Positions 5,713 to 8,503 of a stretch of DNA of 8,503 nt are shown piece by piece; position 1 is the stretch's first letter; each line of letters begins with the position of its first letter. A program made the translations under genes and the position numbers. The stretch comes from Roseicyclus sp965662675. GTDB taxonomy: Bacteria; Pseudomonadota; Alphaproteobacteria; Rhodobacterales; Rhodobacteraceae. The DNA lies in the NCBI RefSeq assembly GCF_965662675.1, contig NZ_CBFIIK010000112.1, positions 1 to 8,503 on the forward strand. Reading direction: 5' to 3'. The notes under the pieces were generated by a model. The model did not search any database. It was not told the DNA's origin and worked only from the letters and a program-made list of their open reading frames with translations.

Positions 5713-6597
5713 ATGGCAAAGCTGGCATTTCTTGGACTTGGGGTGATGGGCTATCCGATGGCGGGCCATCTCAAGGCGGCAGGTCATGACGTAACGGTCT
5801 ACAATCGGACCACGGCCAAGGCCGAGGCTTGGACCGCCCGGCATGGAGGTGCCTTTGCCACTACCCCGCGCGCGGCCGCCGAGGGCTGTGATTTCGTCCT
5901 TGCCTGCGTCGGCAATGACGATGATCTGCGCGCCGTCGTCGCCGGCCCCGATGGGGCGTTGGCCGGGATGAAGCCCGGCGCGATCTTTGTCGATCACACC
6001 ACCGTTTCGGCCACCGTAACGCGCGAATTGGCCGAACAGGCGGAAGCGATCGGTGTCGGCTATGTCGATGCGCCCGTCTCGGGCGGGCAGGCTGGGGCCG
6101 AGAATGGCAAGCTCGCCATCATGTGTGGCGGCGATGAGGTGCATTTCCAAGCCGCCGAGGCGGTCGTGGCCGCTTATGCCAAGGCGACCGTCCATTTCGG
6201 CCCGGTCGGCGCAGGGCAGTTGACCAAGATGGTCAACCAGATCTGTATCGCTGGGCTGGTGCAGGCCATGTCGGAAGGGCTGTTCTTCGCGATGCAAGCG
6301 GGCCTCGATCCCAAGAAAGTCGCAGATCTGGTCAGCCAAGGCGCCGGCGGATCATGGCAATTGGCCAACCGTGCAGGCACGATGGTGGATAATGAATTCA
6401 ATCATGGCTTCGCCGTCGATTGGATGCGCAAAGATCTGGGCATTGCGCTGGGCCAAGCCAAGGAATTGGGCGTGGCGCTGCCCGTCACCGCCGTTGTCGA
6501 TCAATTCTACGCCGAGGTGCAGCAGATGGGCGGCGGGCGCTGGGATACCTCCAGCTTGATCCAGCGTTTCCGCAAGATGACGGGCGAGGCGGTATAG
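5713..6597 (+). CDS. NAD(P)-dependent beta-hydroxyacid dehydrogenase (3-hydroxyisobutyrate dehydrogenase-like)
   Basis: A 294-aa member of the beta-hydroxyacid dehydrogenase family, which includes 3-hydroxyisobutyrate dehydrogenase, tartronate semialdehyde reductase and glyoxylate/succinic semialdehyde reductases. The N-terminal Rossmann loop is FLGLGVMGYPMA (6-17). The second strand ends VYNRT (29-33), where Asn-Arg-Thr rather than an acidic residue suggests NADP(H) preference. The substrate-binding signature is DAPVSGGQAGAENGKL (119-134). The catalytic lysine lies in GAGQLTKMVNQI (166-177; K172, N175), and MRKDLGIAL (238-246) gives the second conserved Lys, K240. The length is typical. AAGGGA (5700-5705) is 7 nt before ATG 5713. 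The substrate cannot be assigned: no valine-degradation or glyoxylate genes are adjacent. It is followed after 5 nt by mnmH and is likely co-transcribed with it. Confidence 0.9.
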   Translation: MAKLAFLGLGVMGYPMAGHLKAAGHDVTVYNRTTAKAEAWTARHGGAFATTPRAAAEGCDFVLACVGNDDDLRAVVAGPDGALAGMKPGAIFVDHTTVSATVTRELAEQAEAIGVGYVDAPVSGGQAGAENGKLAIMCGGDEVHFQAAEAVVAAYAKATVHFGPVGAGQLTKMVNQICIAGLVQAMSEGLFFAMQAGLDPKKVADLVSQGAGGSWQLANRAGTMVDNEFNHGFAVDWMRKDLGIALGQAKELGVALPVTAVVDQFYAEVQQMGGGRWDTSSLIQRFRKMTGEAV

Positions 6598-6602
6598 ACC
6601 AA

Positions 6603-7649
6603 TTGGGCTATCCCTTCACCGATCTGCCCAGCCTGCGCGCGGCGGGCTTCGACACGATCATCGATGTGCGCAGCCCTGCGGAATATGCCGAGGATCATAT
6701 CCCCGGCGCGCTGTCCATGCCGGTCCTTTCGGATGCCGAGCGTGCCACTGTCGGCACGATCTACACGCAAGAAAGCCCCTTCAAGGCGCGCAAGATCGGC
6801 GCGGCGCTGGTCGCGCGCAACGCGGCAAGCCATATCGAGACCAAGCTGATGCACCATGATGGCGGCTGGCGTCCCTTGGTCTATTGCTGGCGCGGCGGCC
6901 AGCGCTCGGGCTCTTTCGCCTCGATCCTGCAACAGATCGGCTGGCGTGCCGCGGTGTTGGAGGGGGGCTATCGCACATGGCGGCGGCATGTGGTGGCCAG
7001 CCTTTACGATGCAAACCTGCCATTTCGGGTGGTCCGGCTCGATGGCTATACCGGCACCGCCAAGACCGAGGTGTTGAAACGTGTCGCGGCGATGGGCGGT
7101 CAGGTTCTCGATCTTGAGGGTCTGGCCTGTCATCGCGGATCGATCTTGGGCGATGTGGAGGGGCCGCAGCCTGCGCAAAAAGGGTTCGAGACAGCGCTTG
7201 TCGCGGCCTTTGCGGATTTCGACCCACAACGACCTGTCTTGGTCGAGGCGGAATCGGCCCGGATCGGTACCTTGCGGCTTCCGCCTGCATTATGGGTGGC
7301 GATGCGGCAAGCGCCGCGGATCGCCCTCGAGGCGGGGGTTGCGGCGCGCGCGCGATATCTCGCGGCGATTTATGCCGATCTGGTTGCCGATCGCGACGGG
7401 CTGTCGCGCCGTCTTGATGGGCTGCGCACGCTTGCTGGGCATGCGGTGGTCGATAGCTGGCAGGCTCTGCTTTCGGCAGGTGCCTCCGAGGCGCTGGCGC
7501 GCGGGTTGATCGAACGCCATTATGACGCTGCCTATGAACGCCTGCGGCGCGAAGACGAAACGCCCGTTCTGGCCCGGATCGACGCAGGCGCGCTTGACCC
7601 GGCCGCTCTTGACACGACTGCCCGCGCGGTCTTGGCCCATCTGGGCTAG
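6603..7649 (+). CDS. mnmH: tRNA 2-selenouridine(34) synthase MnmH/SelU (rhodanese plus P-loop)
   Basis: This enzyme converts 2-thiouridine at tRNA wobble position 34 to 2-selenouridine through a geranylated intermediate, using selenophosphate from SelD. Numbered from TTG 6603 (348 aa; E. coli SelU is about 364), the N-terminal rhodanese domain has IIDVRSPAEY (19-28) and the active-site loop VYCWRGGQRS (93-102) with Cys95. A P-loop GYTGTAKT (148-155) follows, then LEGLACHRGS (171-180) and VEAESARIG (214-222), all matching SelU blocks. An ATG at 6420 keeps the frame open but lies inside the preceding gene and adds residues unlike the family. TTG 6603 is the only usual start codon between the conserved start region and that ATG, and leaves 18 residues before IIDVR, as in E. 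coli. No good Shine-Dalgarno is close, so coupling to the upstream gene (stop at 6597) is likely. SelD must be encoded elsewhere. Confidence 0.9.
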   Translation: MGYPFTDLPSLRAAGFDTIIDVRSPAEYAEDHIPGALSMPVLSDAERATVGTIYTQESPFKARKIGAALVARNAASHIETKLMHHDGGWRPLVYCWRGGQRSGSFASILQQIGWRAAVLEGGYRTWRRHVVASLYDANLPFRVVRLDGYTGTAKTEVLKRVAAMGGQVLDLEGLACHRGSILGDVEGPQPAQKGFETALVAAFADFDPQRPVLVEAESARIGTLRLPPALWVAMRQAPRIALEAGVAARARYLAAIYADLVADRDGLSRRLDGLRTLAGHAVVDSWQALLSAGASEALARGLIERHYDAAYERLRREDETPVLARIDAGALDPAALDTTARAVLAHLG

Positions 7650-7660
7650 ACTGTCCCTTC

Positions 7661-7718
7661 TTCGTTTCAGAAATATCCCGGGGGGAGTCCGCAGGACGGG
7701 GGGCAGCGCCCCCCTTTT
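7661..7718 (+). repeat. Recurrent-type Rhodobacteraceae intergenic element with stacked hairpins
   Basis: The 123-bp gap before valS contains an A/T-rich head, TTCGTTTCAGAAATATCCC (7661-7679). A G-run follows, then a small hairpin GTCC-GCA-GGAC (7687-7697) directly abutting a strong G6C/GC6 hairpin. From memory, very similar TTTCAGAAATATCCCGGGGG elements followed by a GGGGGC-GCCCCC hairpin occur many times between genes in roseobacter genomes. Only one copy is in this window, so its repeat status here is recollection, not observation. Confidence 0.5.
7698..7718 (+). terminator. Intrinsic terminator after mnmH
   Basis: A perfect 7-bp stem, GGGGGGC (7698-7704) with GCCCCCC (7708-7714), closes a 3-nt AGC loop and is followed at once by TTTT (7715-7718). 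It lies 48 bp after the mnmH stop and 55 bp before valS. It should end the dehydrogenase-mnmH transcript and insulate valS. On the opposite strand the run after the hairpin is not T-rich, so the orientation is +. Confidence 0.75.
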
Positions 7719-7772
7719 CCTCCGGCCTCCCATCCGCTACCTGACGCCTGACCGACGAAAGGGACGCCGCCC

Positions 7773-8503
7773 ATGGACAAGAGTTTCAACGCAGCCGAGG
7801 CCGAAGATCGCATCTATGCCCAATGGGAAGCGGCGGGCTGTTTCAAGGCGGGCGCCAATGCCAAGCCCGGCGCCGAACCCTATTCCATCATGATCCCGCC
7901 GCCCAATGTGACGGGTGTTTTGCACGTCGGCCACGCCTTCAACAACACGCTGCAAGATGTGCTGACCCGCTGGCACCGCATGCGCGGCTTCGACACGCTC
8001 TGGCAGCCCGGCACTGACCATGCGGGCATCGCGACCCAGATGGTGGTCGAACGCGAATTGGCCAAACAGGGTAAATCCCGCCGCGACATGAGCCGCGAGG
8101 AGTTCCTCTCCCATGTCTGGGCGTGGAAAAAGCAATCCGGTGGCACGATCGTGCAGCAGCTCAAGCGCTTGGGAGCGTCATGTGATTGGTCGCGCGAGGC
8201 CTTTACCATGTCGGGCGCGCCGGGTGCGCCTGCAGGCGAAGAGGGGAATTTCCACGACGCGGTGATCAAGGTCTTTGTCGATATGTACGACAAGGGCTAC
8301 ATCTATCGCGGCAAGCGGCTGGTGAATTGGGACCCGCATTTCGAGACCGCCATTTCCGACCTCGAAGTTGAAAATATAGAAGTCGCCGGTCACATGTGGC
8401 ACTTCAAATATCCGCTCGCCGGTGGCGCGACCTACACCTATGTCGAAAAAGACGAAGACGGCAATGTCGTGCTGTCTGAGGAGCGGGACTACATCTCCAT
8501 CGC
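7773..8503 (+). CDS. valS: Valyl-tRNA synthetase, N-terminal part (runs off the window)
   Basis: The first 243 codons of valyl-tRNA synthetase, the class I enzyme that charges tRNA-Val. The frame is open to the window end with no stop, so this is a partial gene by truncation of the window and not a broken one. The catalytic domain shows PPPNVTGVLHVGHAFNNTL (42-60) with the HIGH motif as HVGH (51-54), WQPGTDHAGIATQ (77-89), GASCDWSREAFTM (134-146) and LVNWDPHFETAISDLEVE (183-200). The editing domain begins after this. GAPGAPAGEEGNF (148-160) is a short insertion relative to bacterial ValRS as I recall it, probably a clade feature. ATG 7773 has AAAGGGA (7758-7764) at 8 nt. The KMSKS motif and C-terminal coiled coil lie beyond the window. 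Confidence 0.96.
   Translation, partial: MDKSFNAAEAEDRIYAQWEAAGCFKAGANAKPGAEPYSIMIPPPNVTGVLHVGHAFNNTLQDVLTRWHRMRGFDTLWQPGTDHAGIATQMVVERELAKQGKSRRDMSREEFLSHVWAWKKQSGGTIVQQLKRLGASCDWSREAFTMSGAPGAPAGEEGNFHDAVIKVFVDMYDKGYIYRGKRLVNWDPHFETAISDLEVENIEVAGHMWHFKYPLAGGATYTYVEKDEDGNVVLSEERDYISI

Noticed and set aside
5512..6339. 275-aa - strand reading frame
   Set aside because: It is antisense to the beta-hydroxyacid dehydrogenase and has no recognisable motif.
1..8503. CRISPR arrays, insertion sequences, phage genes, tRNA/rRNA genes, toxin-antitoxin or defence islands
   Set aside because: No direct-repeat array, transposase, integrase, cloverleaf or defence-type domain was seen on reading both strands; the window is mostly housekeeping and metabolic genes with uniform composition.

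Overview
The window looks like chromosomal DNA of an alphaproteobacterium, most likely a member of the Rhodobacteraceae. The reasons are high GC with G/C-ending codons, purine-rich Shine-Dalgarno sites, tightly packed and overlapping genes, a Roseobacter-style intergenic element with a G6C/GC6 hairpin, and protein sequences (SelU/MnmH, ValRS, small Flp-like peptide) that read like that family. This taxonomic call is from recognition, not from a search.

Left block (about 60-1979, + strand): three overlapping genes that look like one operon. They encode an AhpD-like carboxymuconolactone decarboxylase-family protein with a CxxCxxH motif, an unassigned 278-aa protein that resembles a degenerate kinase-like fold, and TrmL, the SPOUT methyltransferase for the 2'-O position of tRNA wobble nucleotide 34. 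Next come two small stand-alone genes on the same strand: a 69-aa Flp-pilin-like peptide (2091-2300) and an 85-aa TFIIB-type zinc-ribbon protein (2408-2665).

Middle block: a 699-aa molybdenum hydroxylase large subunit (form-II CoxL/xanthine dehydrogenase family) on the - strand (2681-4780). It converges on the zinc-ribbon gene with a 15-bp gap. No FAD or 2Fe-2S partner subunit is adjacent. Divergent from it, across 70 bp, is an L-aspartate dehydrogenase (4851-5624).

Right block (+ strand): an NAD(P)-dependent beta-hydroxyacid dehydrogenase (5713-6597) is followed after 5 bp by tRNA 2-selenouridine synthase (6603-7649, apparent TTG start). A strong intrinsic terminator inside a recurrent-looking intergenic element follows, then the 5' part of valS (valyl-tRNA synthetase), which runs off the window.

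Three of the genes concern tRNA (TrmL, MnmH/SelU, ValRS). TrmL and MnmH both modify wobble nucleotides, but they lie in separate transcription units. I see no CRISPR array, insertion sequence, phage gene, rRNA or tRNA gene, and no convincing new multi-gene system. The items most worth a second look are the kinase-like unknown, the Flp-like peptide with altered processing-site residues, the orphan compact Mo-hydroxylase subunit, the MnmH start and the intergenic hairpin element.
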